Assembly: GCA_033026295.1 (NCBI GenBank)
Contig: CM065175.1
Location: 25,648,875-25,712,874 of the forward strand
Reading direction: 5' to 3'
DNA length: 64,000 nt
Source: Channa striata
Lineage: Eukaryota; Chordata; Actinopteri; Anabantiformes; Channidae
Shown: positions 23,541-37,308 of the stretch, in pieces
Numbering within the stretch: the stretch's first letter is position 1
Layout of the letters: each line of letters starts with the position of its first letter
Made by a program: the position numbers and the translations under genes
The notes under the pieces: generated by a model
The model's input: the letters and a program-made list of their open reading frames with translations, nothing else
What the model was told of the DNA's origin: nothing
Databases searched by the model: none

Positions 23541-24349
23541 CTCCTGCTGGCCCGGACAAATACAGTGAGGCTGGAGAAAAAGTCCGTTCACAGGTGGATG
23601 TGTCAGTCATCTTAGCGCAGCAGTGTACGCCGTTGTCACGTTGAACCTTTCTACACGTGAAGTGGAACACTGGTTAATAAAACATGATTACCATTTTATC
23701 AAATCCACTGCACAGTGATTTGATCTGACCTGTCACTGCCTCTGACTAAAACTGGGGTTTTCTTCCTCTGAACCGGATCTTTTCCAAACTGGCTTCCGGA
23801 GAGTGTCAATGTCGAGACACTGGCTGAAGTTTGTGCCATTTTCACAATTCTTGTCCGTTTAGAAAAGTACGACACTTAATGTAGATGTGGTCAAAGACTA
23901 CAATGGACAGTATCTACGGTTTTTTACAGTTCATCAGTCAAGCAACACCAACATGTGTTGGATCTAAAGGTCACACACATGTTGGTGGCTGCTGGCATCT
24001 CACACCTTGTGCGTAACAATGAGTTTATGAGCTGGTTGTGACATTTCCCTGAATCCTTTAGGAACCATCATCCCTCGGTTAATTTCAGCCTCTAATGTCG
24101 AATTTACCACGACTTGGCAGCATCAATATGTAAAATATAAATAAACAGAACAGGCCCGGCGGGGTTTGACCTTGAGCGCCCCCGAAGCCAATTATGAAAA
24201 TATTTGCAGATATTTTCAGAGCTTTTCATATTTTGGGGCAACTGGGTGTTTTCCTTTTCGCTCAAGCAAAGCGGAGGGAGGAAGAGGCAACACCCATAAT
24301 GGCGAGACACAGATGGAGCACCCTGCTGGGGGAATCCCTGCCTCACACA

Positions 24350-24351
<2 letters not shown>

Positions 24352-24385
<34 letters not shown>
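24352..24385. repeat. (CA)n microsatellite
   Basis: A 34-bp tract preceded by a shorter CA block interrupted by one T. Confidence 0.95.
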
Positions 24386-24388
<3 letters not shown>

Positions 24389-24989
24389 GAGGAGCCCACG
24401 TATATACAGGTACACGTTGGTTTATAGACGTAGCTCCTAGGACAGAAAAACTCTTCATTAGTTTGTTCTTACGTCTGCTCCGTTCGTTCATTGAGGACTC
24501 AGTCTGATCCGAACACGGCCAACGCCGTTTTACTTTGTTGTCATTGGGGATTGAGATGACGCGTTAGTATTCCTGCAGAGTGATTGGCTATCGACACCCT
24601 CCTCCACTGTCGGCTTGCACCGATTCCACGAGCCGGCCGCCACACTGCGGACCTCCTTATTCTAATCAGGTTAATAAACCTGAACACATTTGGAGACACT
24701 GCTGCACGTCTGTAACGTCTCCATTTAAATCAATAATTTAATCTGTGATGTTTGACGGGACTCATCATTTATTAATCCCCAGAGTTAAAATGAACGAGCG
24801 CGTGTAAAGTGGTTTAAAAATCGGAATGTTTTTGACAGACATTCTGCACTTTTACTTCTGCTACTTCAGTCGTTTTGTGCGTTAATTCTCTTTTACTTTT
24901 ACATAGAGTGAACTTGTTGAATTCGGGACTCTGACTTGTATCGTGGGGATATTGCTGCTTTTATTGAAGTAAATGACGTGAGCGCCTCT

Positions 24990-25311
24990 CATCTCCGTGT
25001 CTTTTCCCCATATCTGCTTTTGTCTTATTCTCCTTTTTGTTTCTCCCCCTTTTGCGTTTCCCCTCAGCTTCCTGTCGCTGTCTCGCTCTCTTGTTCGGTA
25101 TTCTTCCTCTTTGGTATCACCCCCATTCACCTTCTCACTGTTGACTTTTCCTTTCATTCATTCCACATTCTTCCCTGCGTTCTCCCGTTTATTTCCCCCA
25201 AGGTTGACACCTGCTCAGCTTCCCTCTTGGCCTGGTAACAGTCCTGGCTCTGTTAGCTGCACTGCGGTTAGCCACCGTCCCTCCTCCTCCTCCTCCTCCT
25301 CCTCCTCCTCT
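24990..25311. repeat. Pyrimidine-rich tract ending in (CCT)n
   Basis: The plus strand is strongly C/T-rich from about 24990 and ends in roughly ten CCT triplets at 25279-25311. In the minus-strand pre-mRNA this is purine-rich, with a (GGA)n run that could bind SR proteins. Confidence 0.8.
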
Positions 25312-26834
25312 TCACCACCTCTGCCAAAGATACATTTCACTTCACCACATCTCCGACAGAAAAGAAAAAGCGGAAACCGTGAAGGATTATTTCTGACCCC
25401 TGCCTTGATAAAAAACAACAGTTGCGTTATACTTGGATGGGGGAGTTCATGAAGAAAAACGCTCATCTCCTTCCGATTTCATTCTCTCTCCTGAATTTCT
25501 GACTTATATAAACTGTAATGTAACAGACAAAGCACATGGCCACAAAAAAAAATTCTTAGTTACAGATGATCATCACGTTAGAAACCTGAGTGACTATTTA
25601 TCAGTTTACACCATAAATGATTGATGGGTTAAAAGACAGATAAAGCGATAATTCAACGTGTCATTGGTTGCAGCTGTGAACTTATTGCTCTTAGGGGGGA
25701 ACTGATTAAAATGACCTAATCATATATTCGTCATATTTCCTAACAAAGCCTTTCATACAAAAAACTACACAGGTTGGTAATTGCTATTCAAAATGATTTA
25801 AAAATATATTTGCCTAATTTATGTAAATTAGTCACTAAAATGGTCAAGATTTTAATAGCTATTAGCAACAATTAGCATATTGGTTCAAAAATAAGATGAT
25901 CCCGATTATGAAACATACATTCATCACTTTGTATTTTCCCAGTAAAAGTTAGTCAGTCAGTATTAAAGAAATCTGTGCAAGTACCGTGATGTTTGTTTCA
26001 ATATTTCAATTGAATAAAAGGACATTGGGAAAAATGAGGACACACCTACAGTATGGTCTATAAAATATTCCTCAAATTCGATTTAACTGCAGACAACATA
26101 ATCTCTCATCGAAGTGCATCTAAAGTTTTCGAAGAAATTCAAAGCAAGAAGATGGCATGTGCTTTTACAATGATACCAGTCTTACATTTGGGCCAGTGTG
26201 CGTCAATCTTACTATTCTTAACAGCAGAAAACACATGAAATCACTGCCAGAAATGATGTGCATATAGAAAATGTTATAAAAAAAAAGTCTTTTCGGAGCA
26301 GGTGTTGTAATAGTTGACCTCAGAAAAATATGCGTTCAATACTAAAAGTGAGCTGGAAAATTAATTTCACAGCTGAGCTTAGTTTTAAAATATTACACAC
26401 ATCATAGAAATCTGTTTGAATTTGAATTTAATATTTTCCCCTTGTGTTTTCATTCCTAAACTGTGCAATAAAACACTGTAAATGACACGCTGACACATAA
26501 CCACGTAACGTGCGTGCGTATTGATCCCTCACACTGTGTGTTTGTGTGTGCCGTATTAGGGTTGCCAGGTTTACGTCCGACAGATTTACCCATCATTCAT
26601 AAATCTCTCTCACACAAACACACACGCACCAAACAACACAGCAGATTTACTGCAAACACACTTTATTCCACAAAATTAACTGGCGGAAAAGTTGTGCTTG
26701 GAAACACATGGAGCTCTTTCACAAACTTGCCAAATTAATTCCAAACAGCCTTCAAGAAATGCTCGATATAATTTCAGAATTACTCGGTTATTCAATGACA
26801 CTTCAGCTTGCACAAACAGACGCGCACACACACG

Positions 26835-26990
26835 TTTGTCTCTCTATACTTGTGAGGACACTCCCTAACCCCTCACGCTAACCCGACCCATCACACCTGA
26901 ACGTCTAACCCTGACCCTAAAACCCAGTCTTGACCCTCAAAAATCCTTTTGAAGTTTTGTGGACCAGCTAAAGTGTCCTCACAACAAAGG
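26835..26990. mobile_element. Short dispersed repeat with 13-bp inverted ends
   Basis: TTGTGAGGACACT at 26850-26862 is exactly inverted at 26972-26984. Between them are degenerate CTAACCC/CTGACCC blocks, AAAACCCAGTCTTGACCCTC and TTTGTGGACCAGC. This arrangement beside a CA-rich stretch is recurrent in teleost DNA. It resembles a small non-autonomous hairpin element. The CTAACCC blocks are not a telomere array. Confidence 0.5.
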
Positions 26991-27502
26991 CACTTAAGGA
27001 AACGTGTCCACAGAAGACGATAAAGACACACACAGATGATCTCTGTCATTAATCTAACATTTTCACTGCTGGCCCGTGACAATCTGGACTTTTTTTCTGC
27101 AGCGGGAAAACAGGCTTCAAACGTGACTAATGAAGAATAAAAACGGAGCAGCGGAGGAGTGATGGCGTCCCCGTCGCTATGGTGACAGCACGTCCGGGAG
27201 CCCGTGGGCACAGGTAGTAAACATCCTCTCTGCCGTGTAATCACACAGTAACTTCAGTCTCTCTTTACTTTCACGCTTCGTTTTCAGTTCCCTCCCCGCA
27301 GCCGTAAATGCCCGACTGTCGCTGCAGTCCTGTAATCACAGCTCGACACGGCCAACAACACGGCCACTGCTGTGGGCCTGAACCAGACCGTAAACACGAG
27401 CGGGGACCAACCGTTACACAAGTAGCCAACAGTCAATTTCTTCCATGAATAACTAGAATTATTCTGATTTTAAAATACCGTAACTTTACTGATAAAGAGG
27501 GG

Positions 27503-27723
27503 CTGCACGATGGTGCAGTGGTTAGTTTTCCTCGCCCAGTCCTGAGACATACAGGTTAACCTGGGAGTGCGTGAATGGTTGTCTGTCTGTGACTGTCTGT
27601 CTGTGCTGGCCCTGACAGAGACCGGAGACCTGGGTGGACTCCACCTCCCGCCCCGTGACAGCAGGGTTAGGCTCCGGCCCCTGTAATCCTGAACGCAATA
27701 AGCAGTTAAAGAGACGGAGGCTA
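27503..27723 (+). mobile_element. Internally deleted SINE of the 19.2-kb family
   Basis: It starts with the family head (GGTGCAGTGGTTAG), jumps to the late body (GAGACATACAGGTTAACCTG, then GTGAATGGTTGTCTGTCTG) and has the family tail (GGGTTAGGCTCCGGCCCC...AATAAGCAGTTA). The middle is missing. This copy keeps the head and end that are blurred in the 19.2-kb copy. Confidence 0.55.
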
Positions 27724-28019
27724 AACTCTGACTTGACACATTGGCGGACATCACATTATACAAGTTACATTAAAATCAGTTTTCTCAGGAGCATAGGACC
27801 AAGATACACCGATACAGGGAAAAGAAAGAAAGTTATTTGTGTTATTTTTACTTTGAGATGAAAACCTGAGGGGAAAAGGCTAAGACACTATGAAATAAAG
27901 GGTTTGCAGTATGTGTGGCTGAGCTTTAGAGTGTCTACACACAGACACACACAGACACACGATTCATCGGACCACTCTTGCTCTTGGCAGTGGGCTTCCG
28001 CCTGTGATTCTAGGCTCCG

Positions 28020-28047
<28 letters not shown>
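28020..28047. repeat. (CA)n microsatellite
   Basis: A 28-bp tract. Confidence 0.9.
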
Positions 28048-28051
<4 letters not shown>

Positions 28052-29745
28052 ACGTACCGACCAATTACAGCACACACAGCTGTCGCATACACCTGCAGAG
28101 AAACACACGCATCTCTGAACGCAAAGGGAAACTCAAAGTCCTCTCATGTCAATGCTGGAAATTAGAGTTTGCTAAACATTCCGTATGAGTATTATAAGAT
28201 CAACCCGGCAATTGTTCGAGTCTGCGTCAGACATTTTCCAGGTGCCCATAGTTTGACTGTTTTCGCCATTTCAGACTAAGTGGATGCAACTTTTTGCATC
28301 CAACTCTAGTGACCGGTGGATCTGGGCTAAATGCCACGTGCTGTCAGAAACACAGACTGATACATTGCAGGTTTTGGTCTGGGAGTTTCTGACAATAAAA
28401 TACAGGATAACATCAACCTCATTATTAATTTGTACCAACTTTTACATTCATAGACAGATGAGACGCAACCATGAAACTTTTAATGCAACTTCATTCAGTC
28501 AAGCTGCATTAAAAAAAAGAACGAACACTCGCCTGACGTGTAACTTTCACATTCGGCTAATTGTGCAGTGAATATCTTGGATCTTCCATCTTGACGCCTG
28601 CTACTACAACTACAGCATGGACACGTGTGTTCGGTGTGTGTGTTGTGGTCATTGTAGCCTAATTGTAGAGGGAAGTGTCTGTCTCCCTGTCCTCTTTGTG
28701 GCGGAGCATTCTCATCATCATCATCATCCTCGTCCTGAGAGTGCTGCATCCTGTCATTTCACAGACAACCGCACATTCACTTAGAGCTGGTGACCGACAA
28801 CAAGCTGCACAGTCAGAGTTGGATGAAAAGCACGGAGAGTCCGGACCCCAACGCTGAGCATTAGACATACGATGAGCTTTGACCAGCCTGTCTTACCTCG
28901 GCTAATCTAGAGAAAGGGGGGGACGGACAGAAGTACGCACAGTCTCAATCAGAGTTCCTGATAAGATTTGGCTCAAAACAGGGAACAGGAAGTGTGTGGA
29001 ATTGTGGGAAATGATGATTACCAGTGTGCCATGGACTGCTAAACATTCACCACACAATGACCATGAACCTGAGATGAAAAATCATATTTGATTATTATTA
29101 AATATATATCAGTGCTAACCATTAGGGATAAACGTATGTTTTATAACTCTACGACAAATTTGATTGTTTACAATCAAACCCCCGTTTATTGGGCAGTTAA
29201 CAGTTACAGGCGGTGACATTAAGACAGAAAGTCTGCAAAGGGGGAAAACTAAACTTGGAGCTGTACCCAAAATTAAAGGTCCAATCCGCAGAGAATTTGT
29301 ACCTGAGTGTAAGAACGTATTTTTTAAATTATTGTAACCGTGACAGAAACTGTGAAAAAACATAATCAAGGGCTGATAATGGTTCAGAATAGTAAACAAT
29401 AAGCAGCAACCTTTAGATGTAATAACTCCATTGAATGGGAATAAATTGGAAAGTTTAAGCTTTATAATAAACTTTTAAATACATTTTTGGGACAAAATGG
29501 ATTTTGACCCTCGTTACTCAGGACAGAATCGATAAGCCACGAGCTTTATGATTTAAGATTGTAAAAAATATTTAAAAAATAAATTACAATCACATTACAT
29601 AATGCAACATACTAGCTGTCAGATCATTTGCAGTCTGATCTTGTGGGTCTGCGCAAAATCCAGCTTCATTTCTTGGTTGTTTTGTACCTTCAGTTTTGTT
29701 TCAGCAGTGAAAGTGAAAGTAGATAAGATAACAACTGTGTTCATG

Positions 29746-29770
29746 TACTATATATATATATAATATATAA
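29746..29770. repeat. (AT)n tract
   Basis: TATATATATATATAATATAT in AT-rich unique DNA. A second, shorter one lies at 32665-32678. Confidence 0.8.
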
Positions 29771-30837
29771 ACATGAAATAAAAGCTTTACAATTTTCAAA
29801 TTTTAGTCGGCAGATCATTTACTCTAAATGCTTCTGACACTGTTGCTATAAAGGAACAGCAGAGAGTTCATTCAGAGTTTCTTGGACACTCCCGGAGTCA
29901 TTTTCCTGGTGGAGGTGTTAACGGCGGCGCTGACACAACAGATAACGCAGCCTCGTAACGCCGCGTTTCACACACACTCCTCTCACTCGGCTGCAGAGTG
30001 TAGCTGTGTGCGTCGAAAGCCCCAGAGCTCGAAGTCGTGTCCCACACGTGTGAGCAGATACTGACTTATGGCCGGGTGTGAACGTGGGGGCGAGAACACT
30101 GCCGTCATTGTGTGTGTTTGTGTGTACAGAACAAGAATTATGGGGCATGTGAGCGAGTGTTTGCCTGTAGGAGAACGTATGGACAGTGGTAAAAATGAAG
30201 TGTGTGTGAGTGTGTCGTGGCCTGTGAAGATGAATGACGGCTGCGACACCTTCTGAAGCAAACGACCCTCTGTTCTCTCCGTCAGGTCCGCAGCCTGCCA
30301 CAGAGTCAGCGTGTGGGACCCGAGTCCTCTCCGTAGAATGGTGGGATACGTACGGTGAAAGAACTGAGTTAGACGTACAGGCTGTAGAAAGCCACGATGA
30401 AAATAAGGCAGCATGATGATATGAAGCTCAGAGAGTTTAACCTTCATCTAACTCAAGCTTTGCCACTTAAGTTGAACCGAATGAACAGTATTTTAGACGT
30501 TATATGAGATACGTAAACCAGCTTCTGAATCACATCGCAGGGCTGAGACACATGGACTGTGTGAACAATAAAGGCTTTTATCACACGAGAAGAAGTGTAC
30601 GAAAGATGTGACTATATGTTAACAGTGTACAGAGAGAAATAATAAAAACACAGGATAAAGATATGATTAAACTATCGCAAAAACTAGACTAAAATGTTTT
30701 TGTATTTGGAAACAAAAATCAAATTACTTAAATTTCACAAAAATTTATTTACATTTTCACCAAAGACTACAACTAAATGAGAATCTGGTGCCAGGATTAA
30801 GACTGCTGCACAATAAATATTCATGTCTTAATATAAC

Positions 30838-30978
30838 CAACCACAGGTAAGGATGTGCCGCCAACTGGCTCCCTGGGAGCCGACGCTGAGTGTTTCGCTC
30901 AGGGACGCACCTGCTGGGTGGGCTGGAGGTTACAGCAACCTCCAGCTGCTCCACCCACTGAGCTACCAGGCTGCTAAA
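30838..30978 (-). mobile_element. Second copy of the tRNA-like dispersed repeat
   Basis: It shares with the 6.1-kb copy a GTGTTTCGCTCAGGGACGCA block and the terminal CTGCTCCACCCACTGAGCTA. The B-box region is diverged. Orientation is the same as the 6.1-kb copy. Confidence 0.45.
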
Positions 30979-31443
30979 GGGGCCGAAAGGGAATCCGTGG
31001 CAAAAAACACGTGGCAAATCAACCAGTGGAACACGTTCCGCCGTGTCGACCCCTGCAGGGACAAGCTGAGGGCCGATGATCTTTTGTTATATATACATAA
31101 GTTGATCCAGTCTACTGCAGAGTTCCTGATGCCACTTTTCAGGGCGATACCATAAAATGGACTGAAACGGATCGAAGGCTGAGCGTTTGTCGAGTTTTGT
31201 GAAGTGATATGCGACAAAGGTCGGTAAGCATTACTGCACAAGCCCAGTATTCATGGTAAATGATGCTTTGACTTTTCACTGGACCCCACAGCGGGTCTCA
31301 GGCCATGAGGTCATAAATCTGACAGCCCGTCATTCTCGAGTCTCAGCCTACTTTTCTTTGATCTAACACAATTGTCTTCTTGTCCTTCTACTCAGCTTTT
31401 TTAGTCAGTTCTGTAGTAGTCACAAAAGAAACCTTGCACAACA

Positions 31444-31700
31444 CTCCACGGGTCCATCCATATTCTGCTGCTTAGGTGAGGTTGGGTTCAGATGGCAACA
31501 GGTTAAGCAGGGTCCTCCATACCCTTCCTGGGAACGTGGAGATGATCCTCTCAGGGTATTGTGGGTCTGCCCCAGGGTCTCCTGCCGTTAGCAGAACACC
31601 AGCAGAACAGTGAGGGGAAGAATCTTCATCCGAAGACCAAAGGACTTCAGAAGCAGTGACTCCACCTCTGGTGAGGTCCTGCCAGATGTCTCGTCTTCTG
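31444..31700 (+). mobile_element. Fragment of a teleost LINE-like dispersed repeat
   Basis: Landmarks in order: CCATCCATATTCTGCTGCTT, GTTAAGCAGGGTCCTCCATA, CCCTTCCTGGGAACGTGG, GGTATTGTGGGTCTGCCCCA and GGGTCTCCTGCCG. This mirrors a common fish repeat with 'CCATCTTCTACCGCTTATC' and 'GTCTTCCCCGGGGCCTCC'. It is diverged. The assignment rests on block order only. Confidence 0.4.
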
Positions 31701-33276
31701 GCTTAGCTCCTTCTTCATCACAACGGTCGAGTTCCGCTGGTGCCGCTGACACTGCCGCAGTCGAACTTGTGTCACATTTTCACCCTCCCGTTACAGTAGA
31801 AAGACCCTGAGCAGTTTTTGAAACATGGCTTTTGAGGACAGTCTGAATCTCCTTGCGTGTCAAAAGCAAACACAGGACTTTTGTGGTAATCCACGAACTG
31901 TGTTAGTATGATGAGAATCATGGAATCTGACTTGGTGGTCTCTGCTGATAAATCATATTAAACAAATCACACAATTATAAATTTATATCCACATGGCCTT
32001 AGTCAAATCCTGACCTCAGAGATCTGGCTTTATAGTGACGGGCAATAGCAAAAATAAACTAACATACATTTATCGTTTCCATCGTGCCTCTCAGGAACCT
32101 CTATCTCTGCTGCATGTGTAAATAAGAAGCTGAGCATGTTGTGTGCAGCACTGGGCACATGAATGCGGCTGAAATATGACACATGTATGCATTAATATAT
32201 GACAACGTCACCACACTCGCAGGGTTTTGACTGACCCGCGAATCATCTGCCTCACAACCTGCTGTGAACAATGAAAACACACCTTAGCTACGGCTCACTG
32301 CTTTTCAGAATATGACCAATAAATGCATGATTTTGCAAAGATTTTCTTTACAGAGTCTCCTTGCAGTGACTACAGGAAACAAGAAATGTTGCTCGCTGGA
32401 AAAGAAAACCAAGGGAAAAATAGAAACAGAGTTGCTAATAGCTCCGCAAAAAGTTTTTAAAATTAAATGAATAAATCACAGTTGTTTGACAATTGCGAAT
32501 GATGTGGTTGGGGTTTTTCACCCAATGTTTAAATACTTGAAATGAACAGCTGGAATAAATTGGACAGCTGGATTTGTTATTTTAATAACACCTAAAAATA
32601 AGCAGACCTAAATATTGATTTTACCAACATGACAGCCAAACCTGTAGAATGTTTTATTATATGTATATATATATATACCATCTTCGGTGAAAATATATTG
32701 TATATGCCTTCACACGCATCACAGTGAGTAATTCATTTTCCAAACCACCGTAAGGAAAAGTGAGGGCTACTGCTAAAAACTCAAAGCTGATTTTGTTCTT
32801 TTCATCCTCATTTACATTTTTCCCAGCAGGTCAGCTCGTTCACACTGAGACGCTAACGCCAAATTCACATAGGATGTGTGTTTTTTTTGTATCTGTCAAA
32901 CCATAAAATTGATCAGCTCTATTAATCTATATTCATTTAGGATTTTTAAATGCTTGTTTAACAGTTTTTACATAATGTGAAGACAGAAACTGTTCACTCT
33001 AAGTCACGATAATAAATTAGCAACTGTCCAAACGTGAACAATATAGCCACAGAAGTTTATGCCATATACTCAACTCAACAATTAGGAAAAAAAATGTGCT
33101 GCTTTTGATTTTTCTGATTAATTTGAAACTTTTTTGTCTTTTCATAAAAAGGTTTTTGTTTGAATCTTTTACCAAACACTACTGCAGCCCGTCTCTCTCT
33201 CTCTCTCTCATTCCCAGTGTCTCTCAGCACCAACTCTAAATGGTCCATTCATGGGCGTGATGGATGGCCACCAGCA

Positions 33277-33300
33277 TGTGTGTGTGTGTGTGTGTGTGTA

Positions 33301-33361
<61 letters not shown>

Positions 33362-33511
33362 ATTTAGTAAAACAGAGGAATAGTCCTCCATAGTGTGTGA
33401 ATGTGTGTGTGTCCAACTTGGGGAAGTGTATGAACACACTTTCAGTGGGGTGTGTGTTTGAGAGGAAGTCTTCACCACTCCTGTTTTAATGACACCATTT
33501 ATCTCTGACCT

Positions 33512-33541
<30 letters not shown>
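33277..33541. repeat. Long compound (GT)n tracts
   Basis: (GT)n at 33277-33299, AAA, then 57 bp of GT at 33303-33359, and another (GT)n at 33514-33541. Confidence 0.95.
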
Positions 33542-33542
<1 letters not shown>

Positions 33543-35204
33543 CACTCACAGCTGCTTCAATAGCCTTTTGTACTGTGTAGAACAGAGAAAGTGCCATTTG
33601 AACGAGGGATGAATCCCTGAATGAGTTTATAAAAAAAGGAAAAGCAGTGACCTCTCGACCTCCTGAGCCACGGACGCTAAGGTTGGAAACTTAAAAAAAC
33701 GGTGTTCTGTGCACCCCTGACAAAAACTCAACTTTGGTGCTTCTAATCGGTTCCAAACGAAGGCTACGTGTCTGCAGAGATACATCAGTGCTTCACACCA
33801 ACAGAGCGTGAATGGCTAACATTGCAACCTACAACACGGTGTGACCGCGCCAAACGGTCACAGGTGGGGGTTCACTTCAGACACGACAGTGACGAGACGC
33901 AGCGCAACGCACGTGGGAAGCCAGTTAGCTGCCGGTCTGGCGGCACAATAAATGTGACCGAACAGCAAGCAGTGCTGCGTCGAACTGAAGGACTGGACTT
34001 TTAGCATTTGTGAGCAAATGACATAAACACACATTTGCCAAATTGACCCCAAAGTCAGATGCAGATTTTCTTGCCGCTGCCACCTAAGGTGTGCGGGGTG
34101 CAGGGGGTCCACGGTTCCAGTTAGGGGGCTGTTGTGAACCAATCGGCCGGCAGACGTGTGTTACTTTCTAGAGGACTCAATAGAATAACACAAATGCATA
34201 AGACGACAGAGCGGTCTCCACATAGAGGAGGTGGTTATGGGAGAGAGACTGTGCTTACAGAGGAGAGGAAATCATCCCAGCAGTCTTTATGGAGCGCTCA
34301 CATACAAACTCATACACACAGCACGTCACGCTGAGTTGAAGCGCTCGTGTTCCCTGTGGTCGCATCCGCCGTGAGAGGAAGAGAAGGGCTCCCTCTGAAA
34401 ACCCCAAACCTGTGTGAAAACGCCTTCAGGCGCCTAACGTTCGCTAAAGAATCCACAGAGGAGAAATCCAAAGCAAAACACAGTCTGCTCGCAGGTTGGA
34501 TGATTCACGTGACGACGTTCATTACTTTACATTTCTATATGCATGTTAGTCAAATAAGATGGGACCTAATGAGTGAGCTGCCAACTGAACTTAAAGAAGC
34601 CAGATTAGTCGTTTTCCTCTCGATAAGTGGCTTCTGGCTCTGGTTGCAAAATTAATGCGCAGACAAGAAAGTAGCTTTTCATACGTCTTGGCAAGAAAGC
34701 AAATAAGTGTGTTAATTTCTATAAGTCAATTGCAGCACACGTGCAATTTGACACTGGGAAATTTTCTGCACTAGAGTTAGTGCAAATTATACTAATTAGC
34801 CACATAGCGGCCTCATTTTCAAAATGATGGCCAAAGTATGTTTCTCCTGTTCTAATAACAGCCCTGCAAAGGGTCTTCTCTCATGATCGTATATTTGTCC
34901 TGCACACTCTAAAGAGACGGACTGGGGAGGAAGTGCGCACATCTCAGGCTAATCCGGACAGGACGTGCCCATTGGTTACCGCAGGACACGGCCACATACC
35001 ATCCTGATGTGGCAGAAACACGCACACAGGCGGAGTTTGACAGTGGCGATTATTTACGAGCTGGTGACTGAGGATTTTGTTTGTTAAGGGCTCGTGCGAA
35101 AGGATGTTGGTACTTTCAAATGTGTGTGCACAAACACAGTGTACATCACTTATCAGAGAGGAAAGAGAGTGACTTCAAGAATGACAGGACGAAGGAACTT
35201 GCCA

Positions 35205-35206
<2 letters not shown>

Positions 35207-35245
<39 letters not shown>

Positions 35246-35304
35246 GTGGTACTTGCTAAACACAGAGTGTATATTTGCTCTGGCACACACACACACACAC
35301 ACAC
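35207..35304. repeat. Inverted (GT)n/(CA)n pair
   Basis: (GT)n 35207-35244 and (CA)n 35284-35304 face each other across 39 bp and can form a hairpin of about 20 bp. Confidence 0.9.
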
Positions 35305-35612
35305 TATCCACAATGTGTGAGCTTTTGTGTAAATCACGGTTGTCTTCTGGCTGGTTGGTAAAGTTTTAATTTGGCATTTGCGACACGATTCCAGGAGGTG
35401 ACAAACAAAAGGATCTGACTTTTAGGAAGTGGGCACATCTACTGTAGCAGTACAGCTGAATTAAAAGAATATGTTTCACACGGCCGATCAAATCCTGGCC
35501 CGAACACACGGACTGAGGAGACGGAGATGTGGTCCATTTATCCCCGGCTTCCTACCTGCAGAGTGAACTGTAGCATTGCATTTAGATGGGGCCCAGCAGA
35601 CAGGAGTAGCAA

Positions 35613-35615
<3 letters not shown>

Positions 35616-35653
<38 letters not shown>
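35616..35653. repeat. (GT)n microsatellite
   Basis: A 38-bp pure tract. Confidence 0.95.
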
Positions 35654-35655
<2 letters not shown>

Positions 35656-36865
35656 CCTCTCACTCTGTCTGTTCTCTTCAAATCCTGCCTGATTTCCTGC
35701 CTCCCTGTCATCCATGACTTTTTAATGCATATTCATTTTTATGTGGCGTGACATTTACCTTGCTGAACTTTTGACATTTCCTTAAAACGAGCTGATCGTT
35801 TATTGAATATAGCAAACGCAGTATAATGGGTAAATCTCATTCATCCATCCCCGTCTCCTCCAAAATACATTTATGCAGTTTAACTAGTTTATCAGGCCTT
35901 CCTCGTGTCACACAGAGGTCACAAGCATGAACGGGATTCTCCGGCAGGTCTACAGAGCACAGGGCTTTGTATGAACTTAGTCAAGAGACACAAAACGAGC
36001 GAAGACAATCGTTTTTCTCATTTTGCTTGAGAAACCACCGAAAAGACAAAAACGCCACAAGAAAAAGTCCCAAAAACATTTTTTCCAAACGGGCCCCCGG
36101 GGTCGGCCGTGAATCTGTGCCTTACTTGTAAGTTGCCAAGATGAATGAAATGAATGTGACACACAACGACAACAAAACAACGAAAATCAATGCAACAGTC
36201 GTATTTCTTGCTCATTTTCTGTCTCTTTCAAACAGAAGTCCATACATTTATCCCATAAACCCTCTATGGCCAAAGGAAGGAGATTAGGACGATGAGAAGA
36301 CGGAGGCGCGTGTCCTGCATGCTGAACGTCACCCCCTGAAAATACAGAAACTCCAAGCGTGTTGCAAAAACCAGAACCTTTAAACAGGAAGTTTATCTAA
36401 CTGTGATACATGCAAAGGATTTTTGTCCCGTGGTTTTAACGGACTGGTTTCATTTTAACCTGCAAACGCACATGCTGTTAAACTAAAGATACTTTATAAC
36501 ATTGATTATATGTGTTGAACACTGACACCTGACTTGAGAAAATTCATAGACTGAATTCAGACAATAATCATTCATGGTCCCATGTAATGATCACCGTGTT
36601 TCATAAATCCCAGCTGACACGGATACGTTACAGACTGGTGTGTCTATTCAATGAACACCAGTGAGATGCAGCGAGACAGAACTGAAGCCGCGTGAAGTGA
36701 ATTATGAGAAAATGACCTCAGACACTTTCCACGTCTCCACTTTCTCACTTGTTTTATGTGGGGTGACATCAGCGACTCGCCCTCTCTTATCAGGCCTCTA
36801 TTCTCCATCTGCCTTTCACACTTCGTTTCTCGCCTGCATTCGTCTCGGCCGTTTCAACTCTGATT

Positions 36866-37248
36866 TGTGTGTGTGTGTGTGTGTGTGTGGTTATTTATGG
36901 AATCTGAGAGGGGAAAGGGAGGAGACACACAGACAGGAGAGGCCAGAGAGGAACGGGAGAAGCCAGATGAGCTCATCTTCTTACAGAGACTCTTAAAACC
37001 ATCCACTGTCACCTGTGTTGCCATTTTAATCTCATCGGTATCTTGTCAGCAGGACACCTGGCTATCAGGATGGGAACAGCAGCAGGACTCCACATGTTTC
37101 CATAAAACCAGACACACACACACACACACACAACGATAAGCTGTTTCTAATTTGTTGGGAAAGGGATGGGGAGAGAGAGAGAGAAACAGAAGAAAACTAC
37201 TTGCTGTTTTGTTAGAGTCAACAGCCTAATTAGGACTACTGTAAGTCA

Positions 37249-37306
<58 letters not shown>
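36866..37306. repeat. (GT)n and (CA)n tracts
   Basis: (GT)n 36866-36889, (CA)n 37112-37132 and a 57-bp (CA)n at 37250-37306. Confidence 0.95.

Positions 37307-37308
<2 letters not shown>

Noticed and set aside
22930..23670. Several open frames coding long His-Thr or Cys-Val runs
   Set aside because: They are direct translations of (CA)n and (GT)n microsatellites. The same applies to similar frames at 33.2, 35.2, 45.2, 55.6-56.1, 58.5 and 61.2 kb.
26860..26935. CTAACCC-like blocks suggesting an interstitial telomere
   Set aside because: The blocks are degenerate and irregular (CTAACCCC, CTAACCCG, CTAACCCTGACCC), lie inside a known-looking dispersed repeat with inverted ends, and never form a regular TTAGGG array.
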